Of a DNA stretch of 9,823 bases, positions 1-6,383 are shown piece by piece. The notes under the pieces were generated by a model, which worked only from the letters and a program-made list of their open reading frames with translations, had not been told where the DNA came from and ran no database searches. The stretch spans positions 1 through 9,823 of the forward strand of contig JAJRYW010000258.1 in the NCBI GenBank assembly GCA_024275555.1, read 5' to 3'. The stretch's first letter is position 1. Each line of letters opens with the position of its first letter. Position numbers and translations under genes: made by a program. The stretch comes from Calditrichota bacterium (lineage in GTDB: Bacteria; Calditrichota; Calditrichia; RBG-13-44-9; J075).

Positions 1-52
1 GTTTATAGATTCCATCTCCCTTATAGTGTAGATTCTTGCCAAAAAAGCAGCA

Positions 53-76
53 ATCAAAGCAGCTTGCTGGTTTGAT
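53..76. repeat. Imperfect inverted repeat (hairpin)
   Basis: The arms ATCAAAGCAGC (53-63) and GCTGGTTTGAT (66-76) are complementary at 10 of 11 positions around a tight turn. Read on the minus strand the stem is followed, six bases later, by a run of six T (complement of 41-46), which resembles a weak intrinsic terminator. No gene on either strand is seen that would need it, so its role is open. Confidence 0.35.
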
Positions 77-89
77 CAGGATATCCAAA

Positions 90-131
90 AATAAAAATCC
101 TCGCCTCCAATACCGGAAACGGGATTTTATT
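90..131. terminator. Possible bidirectional terminator hairpin
   Basis: AATAAAAATCC (90-100) can pair with GGATTTTATT (122-131) with one bulged A, leaving a 21-base loop. The A-rich left arm and T-rich right arm give the A-stem-T layout seen in terminators that work on both strands, but the stem is AT-rich and the loop is large. It may end a transcript entering from the left edge. Confidence 0.25.
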
Positions 132-214
132 GTCCATTCATATGCTTTCCCTTTTGATTAAAGGTTGAACGCAATATTGAGTAAGATTCATTTGAGCGTT
201 TAATCAGGTATTAC

Positions 215-242
215 TTGACAAAAAAAATTGGGTCGATATACC
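215..242 (+). promoter_or_regulatory. Candidate sigma-70 promoter for ssb
   Basis: A perfect -35 hexamer TTGACA (215-220) is followed after 16 bases by TATACC (237-242), a four-of-six match to the -10 consensus. The predicted transcript would start near 249, leaving a leader of about 150 bases before the ssb start codon. The 22-bp palindrome at 265-286 would then lie just downstream of the start site, where a bound repressor or an RNA hairpin could act. This rests on motif match alone. Confidence 0.5.
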
Positions 243-264
243 AAAGTATATTTTAATTTTGAAA

Positions 265-286
265 GTTACTAAAAATTTTTAGTAAC
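265..286. repeat. Perfect 22-bp palindrome, possible operator
   Basis: GTTACTAAAAA (265-275) is followed immediately by its exact reverse complement (276-286). Beyond one mismatched pair, two more bases on each side also match (262-263 with 288-289). It sits about 16 bases after the predicted ssb transcription start. A dimeric regulator could bind here as an operator, or the transcript could form an AU-rich hairpin. It does not match LexA boxes I know from delta-proteobacteria, so the binding protein, if any, is unknown. Confidence 0.5.
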
Positions 287-390
287 ATTTAACCTTCTAT
301 TTCTGAAAAAGGTGGTGTATAAAATGTGAAACAAATACTTGGCAAAAATCTTATATCAAAAATACAACTATAAAATTGGAAAATTCCATT

Positions 391-397
391 AAGGAGG
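391..397 (+). promoter_or_regulatory. Ribosome binding site of ssb (fixes the start)
   Basis: AAGGAGG ends five bases before the ATG at 403. An in-frame TTG at 376 would extend the protein by nine residues, but those codons run through this Shine-Dalgarno sequence, and the family start MAGINKVILIG begins exactly at 403. The ATG is therefore preferred. Confidence 0.9.
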
Positions 398-402
398 TAA
401 AA

Positions 403-840
403 ATGGCAGGAATAAATAAGGTGATTCTGATTGGTCGGCTGGGGAGTGACCCTGAAGTTCGTTACACACCCAGTGGCGTTGCGGTTGCCAACTTCAACAT
501 CGCAACCTCAGAGGAATGGAAAGATAAGGACTCCGGTGAAAAAAAAGAACGCACCGAATGGCACCGCATCGTCGCCTGGAGAAGGCTCGGGGAGATTTGC
601 GGGGAGTATCTCTCAAAAGGAAAGCAGGTCTATATTGAGGGACGACTCCAGACCCGGGATTGGGAAGATCGGGATGGGAACAAAAGATATACCACTGAAA
701 TAGTTGCATCCGATGTTCAGTTCCTCGGCGCACGGGACAGTTCTGAAAACGCCAGGCCCCGGAGCACATCATCTACATCGTCTGCGGGTTTTCAAGGGGC
801 ACCGGCTCAGGGACCCGGCGACGATGATATCCCGTTCTAG
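403..840 (+). CDS. ssb: Single-stranded DNA-binding protein SSB
   Basis: This 145-residue protein binds single-stranded DNA as a tetramer during replication, recombination and repair in the nucleoid. The OB-fold DNA-binding domain spans about residues 3-110, opening with NKVILIGRLGSDPEVRYT. Tryptophans 39, 53 and 87 sit where E. coli SSB has its base-stacking Trp40, Trp54 and Trp88. A low-complexity linker rich in Ser, Thr, Gly, Gln and Pro (about 113-139) leads to the acidic tip DDDIPF, the docking site for partner proteins such as exonuclease I, PriA and RecQ. Length and domain order are ordinary for a bacterial SSB. It has its own promoter candidate and a long leader with a palindrome, so it is probably transcribed alone. 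The convergent KAP gene ends only 23 bases after it. The sequence looks chromosomal and housekeeping in type, though mobile elements also carry SSB copies. Confidence 0.96.
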   Translation: MAGINKVILIGRLGSDPEVRYTPSGVAVANFNIATSEEWKDKDSGEKKERTEWHRIVAWRRLGEICGEYLSKGKQVYIEGRLQTRDWEDRDGNKRYTTEIVASDVQFLGARDSSENARPRSTSSTSSAGFQGAPAQGPGDDDIPF

Positions 841-863
841 TTCTCCTTTGTCACATTTTAGGT

Positions 864-3800
864 TCACTGACCGTTGAGTCGAGGGGTCTGATTGCCGCCG
901 GGTGACGCGGAGGAGTTTATTCCCTGATTTTCAGGAAAATCTATCTCTTTTTCATGATTTTCGTCCTCAAGGGTTACCTCGCCAACAAAGGAAAATGATT
1001 TAACCAGCCGGACATTATCGATACCGACAGCATCTCCCTTCAGATCTTCTATGAAAAATTTAGGATCAGTAATCCTGCAGGCCAACTGGTCGTATTCATA
1101 GGTGCGGGTATCTCGCGCCGCGGAGGTTTCCATACATTCGAGCAGCAATTGACTAAAAACTTTGTGGCCGACGTCATTTTGCAGATACAGATTTTCCAGA
1201 TTCCTTAACAGTACCCTCATAATGACCGGATATTTCGACGATAGGCCCAGCAGCATCAGCATGGCCTTTTTTACCTCCACGGGCGGTTCCTTTAACAGTC
1301 CTCTGTGAAACCAGATAATTTTTAGCAGCTTAAATATATTCACCATTCGACGGGCGGCCCGCGGACTTACTTCCGCAGCATTGCAGCTGTCCTTCAGCAA
1401 ATTGAGATCATCTTCATTGAATTGCTGGGCTCTGGTCGGCAGCATTTCATCTTGCCGTTGCGCCTTGGGGGCTGCAGTAAATACGGGCAGGTCGCTTGGC
1501 GTGTCAGGTTGTTCTGCTGGAGGCTGGTCTTGATCAGATGTATGTGTTGCCAGGGTTTCCTGATCGTTTTGCGGGGCCTCCTTCGCAACCACCGTCATCT
1601 GGGAAGAAAGAAAAGTCCTCATAACATTTGGATCAATGCCCGGCACTCGATAGGGAATCTGCACGATTTTCTCGATATAGTCCAGGCCGGAAGGTTTCCC
1701 ATTGGCTATCAGGATGCCCAAATATTTTTTTTCCAGTGCCCGGGTGATGTAGCGCACATCCATGGCAAGGACGACGACGAACAGTCTCGTTTTTACCAGT
1801 AACTGGGCTGCCTCAAGCATTGCTACCACCTGATCCGGCGGGCAACGGTCAAGATCGTCGATAATTAGTATAACGCGTGGTTCTCCGCGGGGGAAGAGAT
1901 TTTCGTCGCGGCCATCGATGGGCAATAATGCGTCGGTGAGTTCCTGGAGGTCTAATTGAACTTGATGCAGAAGGCCGAGTCTGCCCCGATAAAAACCACT
2001 TTGGTTCCTTTCTTTAACCAGGTCAAAGAATGATGTGCTTTGAGCGGTAATTCCGGCTCTTTGTTGGAGTTCTTCAACCTTTTCCGCAAGTTCCTTTATC
2101 TCTTCAGCTTTCCTGGATTTTAATTCCTTTTTTACTTGGTTTACTTTTTTCGCTGCTTTTTCTTTCTGATCTTCGTAAAATTTAAGGACGTTTTGTTTTT
2201 CCCGGCGATAATCGTTCTTTGTTTTTTCTATGCTGTTCTTAAGCTGGATAATTGAAAACTCCGAAGCGGTCGGATTTTGCTCTCGGCGTTGAAGTTCTAT
2301 TTTGATTCGTTTCTCGCGTTCTTTCGCCAGATTTTTACGTTTTATGTTTATCTTTTCATTATAGATTTTTTGAGTTTCGACCACCCAGCTATTGACCTTT
2401 CTAAGTGCTGTAAACCCCGTTGCGAAGAAGCTCATGATACCTGCCAACACGGTACTATCAACCCAGTTTGACAGGTTATCCGTATTGGCAAATACCACAG
2501 TAACAATAAGCGTCACAGCCGCAAAGGCCAAAAATGCCATACTTAGGGGGCTGTGTGTTAGTCCACGATAAAGCTTGACTAAAACTCCCAGCTCATTGGA
2601 TAGCTGGTTAATCGAAGGCGGTGCCTCAGCGGCTGGTGTTTCTATTTTTTTCAAAATTTCATCAATAGCTTTTCCGAAAAATGCTTTGATCTCTGATTCA
2701 ACGAGGTCCCATGCATCATTTACGGATTGAGCAGCCAACGCTTTATCAACTTTTCGTTCCACATCCGCTTGGGCTGCCGCCAAATTAATCGCTTTGTCCT
2801 CGATCTCTGCATTGTAATTTAGATCGAGATTCGCTATTCTCTCTTGGTAGTCGGTTTCGAGTTTGCTTAACTTTGAATCAAACTCCTTTTGTTTTTTCGA
2901 TAGCTGAATGTTAAACTCCTGCTGGACTTTTTCAAGTGTCTTTTCAGCATCATCGAGCTTTTTAAGCTCTTCCGAACGACGCTTCTCCAGAGCCTCCCAC
3001 AGGGATTTCGGAGTTTTTTCTCCCAATCGCCATTGGTCGAAATCCCTAAGCACTTCCTGCCCCAGATCCCCTTCAAACACTTTTCTTTGTTCCGGGGTCA
3101 AACCGCCGATCAGCCTCCAGATATCAACGCCCGCCAGCAGTTTGTCTTTGCCAATGAGGCTCTCCAGACTCAGCTGCTCATCCAGGCCAAAAAAAATACA
3201 CTGCATGAGGCTGGCCCAAAGATTCGATTTGGCATAAGTCCAGGCGTCAAACTGGATTATATAGGGATGGCCCACATAGGGAAATCGTTTGCGGATGTCT
3301 TTAGCGCTTAAATCCCAGCATCGAATCCCACGCAGTCGCTCCTTCAAAAGGTGCAACACAAATGACTTGCCCGTGCCCCAGCCACCTAAAACCGCCACCA
3401 CCAACGGCGGATTCATTTTATTGAGTACGATAGCATCGGCCAGAGCATCGACTTCGTGCTTTATCTGCAAACGGTCTGGACCGGTCGGAAGATCATTATG
3501 GAGACGTTGGCCGCGAACGGCTTCGTCGACATCGATTATCGCCTCAAAATCTTCATTATTCCGAACGGTAAAAATGACATGCTTCAAATCCCCTACAGGC
3601 GAGTCGGGATCATATTCATCGATAACACCGCGAACGATCGAGGGGGCCGCCAATTCATGGTCGCCGCTGCCGATAACCGGCAGGACCAAGGTCCGGCAGG
3701 CCTTTAGACCCGCCGCTGCCCTGATGCTCGCCAGGCATGCCTGAACCGCACTGGAAATGGATATCTCGCCCTCCAACGGCCTGGATGTCGCTAATATTAT

Positions 3801-4592
3801 ATTGAGCGACAGAGGGCCGCCATCCACCGCAAGTTTTTGAAACTCCATTTTACCGACGGAAACCGGCGCGTCAGCATGGTAAGGTTTTAAACTGTGATGT
3901 GCACTTAAGGCCTGTTGCAGTGATGTAATCGAAGTGGTCCCGGACCGTTTAGATAATTCGTGCAGCAAACCGCCGGGAGTACCGCCGGCGCCGAGTGGGA
4001 ATACATGGGCATCCGCTTCCAACAGCCACGGTTGTTGGGTTTGTGATAACGAAAAAAGTAATTCGGCTTTTTCTTTATAAAAACGGGTTTTCCCCTCGGC
4101 ATACGGCGGAAGGCTGGAAAAACCGGCCAAATTATTTTGCGCTTCAAACAGCAACTTTGTCACGAAATCGCCGAGTTCCGTTTGGCTTAAGTCACCGTTG
4201 TTAGTTCGCGTTATCGAAGCAGATTCGGGAAGGCCCAAAGCGGTTTCTATCGTATCAAATGCCGGCCCGTTTCCTTTGCCGGTTTTTAACTTGAGTGAAG
4301 CCGGATCCGGCGTAATTCCATAAGCTGCAAAGAAAAGCCATCGAAACTTCCGGCTGATTGGCTGCACCCATTGGGTGCCGGCACCGGCACCTTCAAAATT
4401 TGCATCGATAAGAACGATGCGAAAGCGATAACCTTCACGGTTGATTATAATCCGGGCCTGTTCAAAATCAGGCGCAGCGGTTAATTCGAAACCTGATTTC
4501 CGTAAGCTTTCGAGATGCTCCGATAAACCATTATCACCCGGCACAATGGTGATCACACCCACCGAATCCATCGAAGATTCAGGCGCTTCCAT
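864..4592 (-). CDS. KAP-family P-loop NTPase with receiver-like and macro-like N-terminus, membrane-anchored
   Basis: This 1242-residue protein is a KAP-type P-loop NTPase. Walker A is GGWGTGKS (403-410) and Walker B is VILIIDDLDRC (907-917), followed by the family segments LAMDVRYI, YIEKIVQIPYRVP (972-984) and SPRAARRMVN (1076-1085). As in other KAP proteins, membrane segments lie between the Walker motifs: two hydrophobic helices at about 683-702 and 711-730, flanked by long charged coiled coils (about 532-600 and 735-848). The N-terminus carries two further regions: residues 10-95 resemble a receiver fold with Asp63 where the phosphorylated aspartate would be, and 190-357 resemble a macro domain, with a GG turn near 203 and a VLPVIGSG loop at 303-310. 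Both are weak similarities judged by eye. Residues about 1003-1057 form a Gln/Pro/Asp-rich, probably disordered linker. The ATG at 4592 has a strong ribosome binding site. KAP relatives include PifA (phage exclusion) and animal Kidins220. A defence or stress-sensing role at the inner membrane is inference. Confidence 0.85.
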   Translation of the reverse strand: MEAPESSMDSVGVITIVPGDNGLSEHLESLRKSGFELTAAPDFEQARIIINREGYRFRIVLIDANFEGAGAGTQWVQPISRKFRWLFFAAYGITPDPASLKLKTGKGNGPAFDTIETALGLPESASITRTNNGDLSQTELGDFVTKLLFEAQNNLAGFSSLPPYAEGKTRFYKEKAELLFSLSQTQQPWLLEADAHVFPLGAGGTPGGLLHELSKRSGTTSITSLQQALSAHHSLKPYHADAPVSVGKMEFQKLAVDGGPLSLNIILATSRPLEGEISISSAVQACLASIRAAAGLKACRTLVLPVIGSGDHELAAPSIVRGVIDEYDPDSPVGDLKHVIFTVRNNEDFEAIIDVDEAVRGQRLHNDLPTGPDRLQIKHEVDALADAIVLNKMNPPLVVAVLGGWGTGKSFVLHLLKERLRGIRCWDLSAKDIRKRFPYVGHPYIIQFDAWTYAKSNLWASLMQCIFFGLDEQLSLESLIGKDKLLAGVDIWRLIGGLTPEQRKVFEGDLGQEVLRDFDQWRLGEKTPKSLWEALEKRRSEELKKLDDAEKTLEKVQQEFNIQLSKKQKEFDSKLSKLETDYQERIANLDLNYNAEIEDKAINLAAAQADVERKVDKALAAQSVNDAWDLVESEIKAFFGKAIDEILKKIETPAAEAPPSINQLSNELGVLVKLYRGLTHSPLSMAFLAFAAVTLIVTVVFANTDNLSNWVDSTVLAGIMSFFATGFTALRKVNSWVVETQKIYNEKINIKRKNLAKEREKRIKIELQRREQNPTASEFSIIQLKNSIEKTKNDYRREKQNVLKFYEDQKEKAAKKVNQVKKELKSRKAEEIKELAEKVEELQQRAGITAQSTSFFDLVKERNQSGFYRGRLGLLHQVQLDLQELTDALLPIDGRDENLFPRGEPRVILIIDDLDRCPPDQVVAMLEAAQLLVKTRLFVVVLAMDVRYITRALEKKYLGILIANGKPSGLDYIEKIVQIPYRVPGIDPNVMRTFLSSQMTVVAKEAPQNDQETLATHTSDQDQPPAEQPDTPSDLPVFTAAPKAQRQDEMLPTRAQQFNEDDLNLLKDSCNAAEVSPRAARRMVNIFKLLKIIWFHRGLLKEPPVEVKKAMLMLLGLSSKYPVIMRVLLRNLENLYLQNDVGHKVFSQLLLECMETSAARDTRTYEYDQLACRITDPKFFIEDLKGDAVGIDNVRLVKSFSFVGEVTLEDENHEKEIDFPENQGINSSASPGGNQTPRLNGQ

Positions 4593-4593
4593 G

Positions 4594-4740
4594 TCACATC
4601 CTCCTATTAAAAGATACGGCCGTCTTAACGGCGCGGTGCTTTTCTTTGGCCAGATTCACCTCAATCATTTCTTTAAAAGGATTTTGGGTGGTCAGAGCAT
4701 CGACACTACCCTCATTTGGGGTTTGTGTATCATCAAGGAT
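4594..4740 (-). other. Short open frame abutting the KAP start; small gene or gene remnant
   Basis: On the minus strand a frame is open for 48 codons from a TAA at 4741-4743 to a TGA at 4594-4596, one base before the KAP ATG. Its first ATG is at 4666-4668, which would give a 24-residue peptide beginning MIEVNLAKEKHR, without a convincing ribosome binding site. The upstream codons (reading TTQNPFKE before that Met) look protein-like, so it could be the decayed tail of a gene once coupled to KAP, or simply an open leader. The KAP ribosome binding site overlaps its last codons, an arrangement typical of translational coupling. I recognise no family. Confidence 0.25.
4599..4605 (-). promoter_or_regulatory. 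Ribosome binding site of the KAP gene
   Basis: The minus strand reads AGGAGGA followed by six bases and then the ATG at 4592. This strong, well-spaced site supports the first ATG over the internal one eight codons later (MDSVGV). Confidence 0.85.
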
Positions 4741-4956
4741 TTAAACGAGATAACACAGGATCTCTTTGCAAGTCAAGTATCGGTGAGTGTTGTCCCCATA
4801 CCCGTTCAACCCTTATGATATCTGAAGCTCATCTTTCATAATAGAAAAATTGCTAAAATATCAGTGTCATCCGTGTCCTTCCCAATTTTCTTGATTTAAT
4901 CCCGCTTTTAGCATACCGTCTTCAGCAGGCCCGGAATACGGGTGCAACCTAAAACC
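4607..4956. other. Divergent intergenic region between KAP and MFS genes
   Basis: About 350 bases separate the two divergent genes. The minus side contains the short open frame next to the KAP start. I found no convincing promoter for either gene: TTGACT on the minus strand (4776-4781) has no good -10 partner. The stretch 4779-4800, reading gtatcggtgagtgttgtcccc in part, and the stretch near 4861-4880, reading atcagtgtcatccgtgtcc, both resemble dispersed intergenic repeats I recall from Desulfobacterota-like genomes. That recollection cannot be checked here. No tRNA or clear terminator is seen. Confidence 0.45.
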
Positions 4957-4959
4957 GGA

Positions 4960-4964
4960 AAGGA
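4960..4964 (+). promoter_or_regulatory. Ribosome binding site of the MFS gene (decides the start)
   Basis: AAGGA ends seven bases before the ATG at 4972. The longer alternative, GTG at 4942, adds ten polar residues without a comparable upstream site, so the ATG is preferred. Confidence 0.7.
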
Positions 4965-4971
4965 TGGTGTC

Positions 4972-6213
4972 ATGGAGCAGGTGAAATACAAAGTCTATGG
5001 TTATCGCTGGACCGTTCTTTTAGTTTATGCCTTTATCCAGGCGGTCATGCAGATGCTCTGGATTACGTTTGCCCCCATCACAGGGGATGCGGCGGCATTT
5101 TATCAGGTTACAGCGCTGCAGATCGGCTTTCTTGCCATGAGCTTCATGATTGTTTACCTGTTTGTCTCGTTTCCGGCCTCATGGGCCATCGATACTTTTG
5201 GTATCCGCAAAGGGGTGGGATTCGGGGTCATCCTGACGGGCATCTTCGGATTAAGCCGTGGCCTGTGGGGGGGTACCTACACGCTGGTCATGATATCAAC
5301 CATCGGGCTGGCCGTCGGCCAGCCGTTTATCCTCAATTCCGTGACCGCCCTGTGCGCCAAATGGTTTCCGCTGGAGGAACGGGCCACCGCCACGGGCCTG
5401 GCGGTCATGGCGCAATTTGTGGGCATTTTAGTCGGCATGGCGGCCACCCCGTTCCTCAAGATCCAGTTCGGAATACCGGGTATGCTGAAGATCTACGGGG
5501 TGCTGGCTGTAGCCGGGGCGGTCTTCTTTTTTATTTTCGTCAAATCGGCTCCACCCACGCCGCCTGCGGAAATCGACACCGAACGAACGCTGGTGCTGGA
5601 CGGCTTGAAGCACATATTCAAACTCAAGGACATGCTTTTATTGATCAGCATATTTTTTGTCGGACTGGGTATTTTCAATGCCATCACTACCTGGATCGAG
5701 CAGATGGTAGCCCCCCGGGGGTTCAGCATTATTCAGGCTGGGACCCTGGGGGCGGTTTTGATGATCGGGGGTATCATCGGCTGCTTTGTGATTCCACCGC
5801 TTTCCGATAAGCTGCGCAAACGCAGACTGTTTATTATCATCTGCATTGCAGCCAGCGCACCGGGTCTTGTCGGGTTGACGTTTGCCACCGATTACTGGCT
5901 GCTGCTGGCATCCGGTTTTTTTATAGGGTTTTTCTTCATGAGCTCCGGACCCGTTATTTTCCAGTACGGCGCGGAGGTCAGCTATCCCGCGCCGGAGGCA
6001 ACCTCCCAGGGTTTGCTGATGCTGGCCGGCCAGATTTCGGGAATCATTTTTATTTTCGGCATGGATTTTTTCAGAACCGCCTCCGGTTCGATGACGCCCT
6101 TTCTGGGGGTACTCATCGCCCTGGCAGTTTTGAACGTCGTGTTTTCCCTGATGCTCAAAGAGTCGCCCATGATCGGGCCGGTGCGCACTCCGGAGCCATC
6201 CATCAAAAAGTAG
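4972..6213 (+). CDS. MFS transporter, FLVCR/MFSD7 (SLC49)-like
   Basis: This 413-residue protein is an inner-membrane major facilitator with about twelve hydrophobic helices in two halves, separated by a polar loop at about 191-220. It resembles the FLVCR/MFSD7 group: a first helix ending in QMLWITF (27-33), the loop SWAIDTFGIRKG (70-81), GQPFILNSVTALCAKWFP (116-133) followed by EERATATG, and SYPAPEATSQGLLML (337-351), which matches the YP..EGTSSGLL signature of animal FLVCR proteins. Animal members carry choline, ethanolamine or haem; bacterial members are largely uncharacterised, so the substrate is not assigned. Trp30 lies where FLVCR proteins have a substrate-site tryptophan, by eye alignment only. 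The gene stands alone between two minus-strand genes and has no visible partner. A GTG at 4942 is an alternative start. Confidence in MFS is very high and in the subfamily moderate to good. Confidence 0.88.
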   Translation: MEQVKYKVYGYRWTVLLVYAFIQAVMQMLWITFAPITGDAAAFYQVTALQIGFLAMSFMIVYLFVSFPASWAIDTFGIRKGVGFGVILTGIFGLSRGLWGGTYTLVMISTIGLAVGQPFILNSVTALCAKWFPLEERATATGLAVMAQFVGILVGMAATPFLKIQFGIPGMLKIYGVLAVAGAVFFFIFVKSAPPTPPAEIDTERTLVLDGLKHIFKLKDMLLLISIFFVGLGIFNAITTWIEQMVAPRGFSIIQAGTLGAVLMIGGIIGCFVIPPLSDKLRKRRLFIIICIAASAPGLVGLTFATDYWLLLASGFFIGFFFMSSGPVIFQYGAEVSYPAPEATSQGLLMLAGQISGIIFIFGMDFFRTASGSMTPFLGVLIALAVLNVVFSLMLKESPMIGPVRTPEPSIKK

Positions 6214-6243
6214 ATACCCGGGTCCAGAGAGCCCGTCGAAGAT

Positions 6244-6256
6244 CCCGCTCCGCGGG
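6244..6256 (+). terminator. Small GC hairpin after the MFS gene
   Basis: Five base pairs (CCCGC with GCGGG) close a three-base loop 30 bases after the MFS stop codon. The lack of a following T-run makes it a poor intrinsic terminator; a role in 3'-end stability is equally possible. Confidence 0.25.
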
Positions 6257-6310
6257 GGCACTGGTTCCTCCCTGAAAGGAAGTGTTGGTTCTATTACATA
6301 CGAGTGCCTT

Positions 6311-6330
6311 GTGAGCTAAAGTGAGCTATT
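6311..6330. repeat. Tandem GTGAGCTA repeat
   Basis: GTGAGCTA occurs twice with a 10-base period (6311-6318 and 6321-6328), about one helical turn apart. The second copy is also part of the left arm of the inverted repeat at 6319-6345. The spacing would suit side-by-side binding of a protein, but two short copies may be chance. Confidence 0.4.
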
Positions 6331-6383
6331 AATTTTAGATCACTTCACACTTCGTATTATTTTCAAGGCAGAGCCCATTATCT

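Larger units (their letters stand above)
1..402. other. AT-rich non-coding region upstream of ssb
   Basis: I see no gene here. The only frame open at the left edge on the plus strand ends at a TGA at 73-75 after 24 codons, too short to identify; it could be the tail of a gene lying outside the window. The region is clearly more AT-rich than the genes to its right. It holds several inverted repeats: 53-76, 90-131, a loose pair formed by TGATTAAA at 155-162 and TTTAATCA at 199-206, and the perfect palindrome at 265-286. It also holds one good promoter candidate for ssb. The first two repeats could terminate transcription arriving from the left, while the last lies in the presumed ssb leader. 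Confidence 0.7.
6214..6383. other. Convergent intergenic region with small hairpins
   Basis: The MFS gene and the minus-strand PglZ-fusion gene end towards each other across 170 bases. A compact GC hairpin, CCCGC-TCC-GCGGG (6244-6256), follows the MFS stop, but no T-run follows it. Further on, an AT-rich inverted repeat pairs AAGTGAGCTA (6319-6328) with TAGATCACTT (6336-6345) with one mismatch. These could jointly stop or stabilise the two converging transcripts. No gene is visible. Confidence 0.5.

Noticed and set aside
1..15. Possible minus-strand start codon (ATG at 13-15) running off the left edge
   Set aside because: Only five codons are visible and AGGGAG directly touches the ATG with no spacing, so it cannot be supported.
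376..402. TTG at 376 as the start of ssb
   Set aside because: The nine extra codons run through the Shine-Dalgarno sequence AAGGAGG, and the family N-terminus starts at the ATG at 403.
4753..4781. Minus-strand TTGACT as the -35 of a KAP promoter
   Set aside because: The matching -10 position at 17 bases reads TTATCT, only two of six consensus bases; an 18-base spacing improves it to three. Too weak to call.
4441..4818. Plus-strand frame of 125 codons
   Set aside because: It is antisense to the start of the KAP gene for about 40 percent of its length, shows no family resemblance and has no clear ribosome binding site. The region beyond the KAP start is better explained as intergenic.
5181..5810. 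Plus-strand 209-codon frame overlapping the MFS gene
   Set aside because: It is an out-of-frame shadow; the translation is rich in Gly, His and Arg with no hydrophobic pattern, while the MFS frame is unmistakable.
5638..6261. Minus-strand frame of 207 codons within the MFS gene
   Set aside because: It is the antisense shadow of the transporter, with a low-complexity, His/Gly/Gln-rich translation and no ribosome binding site.
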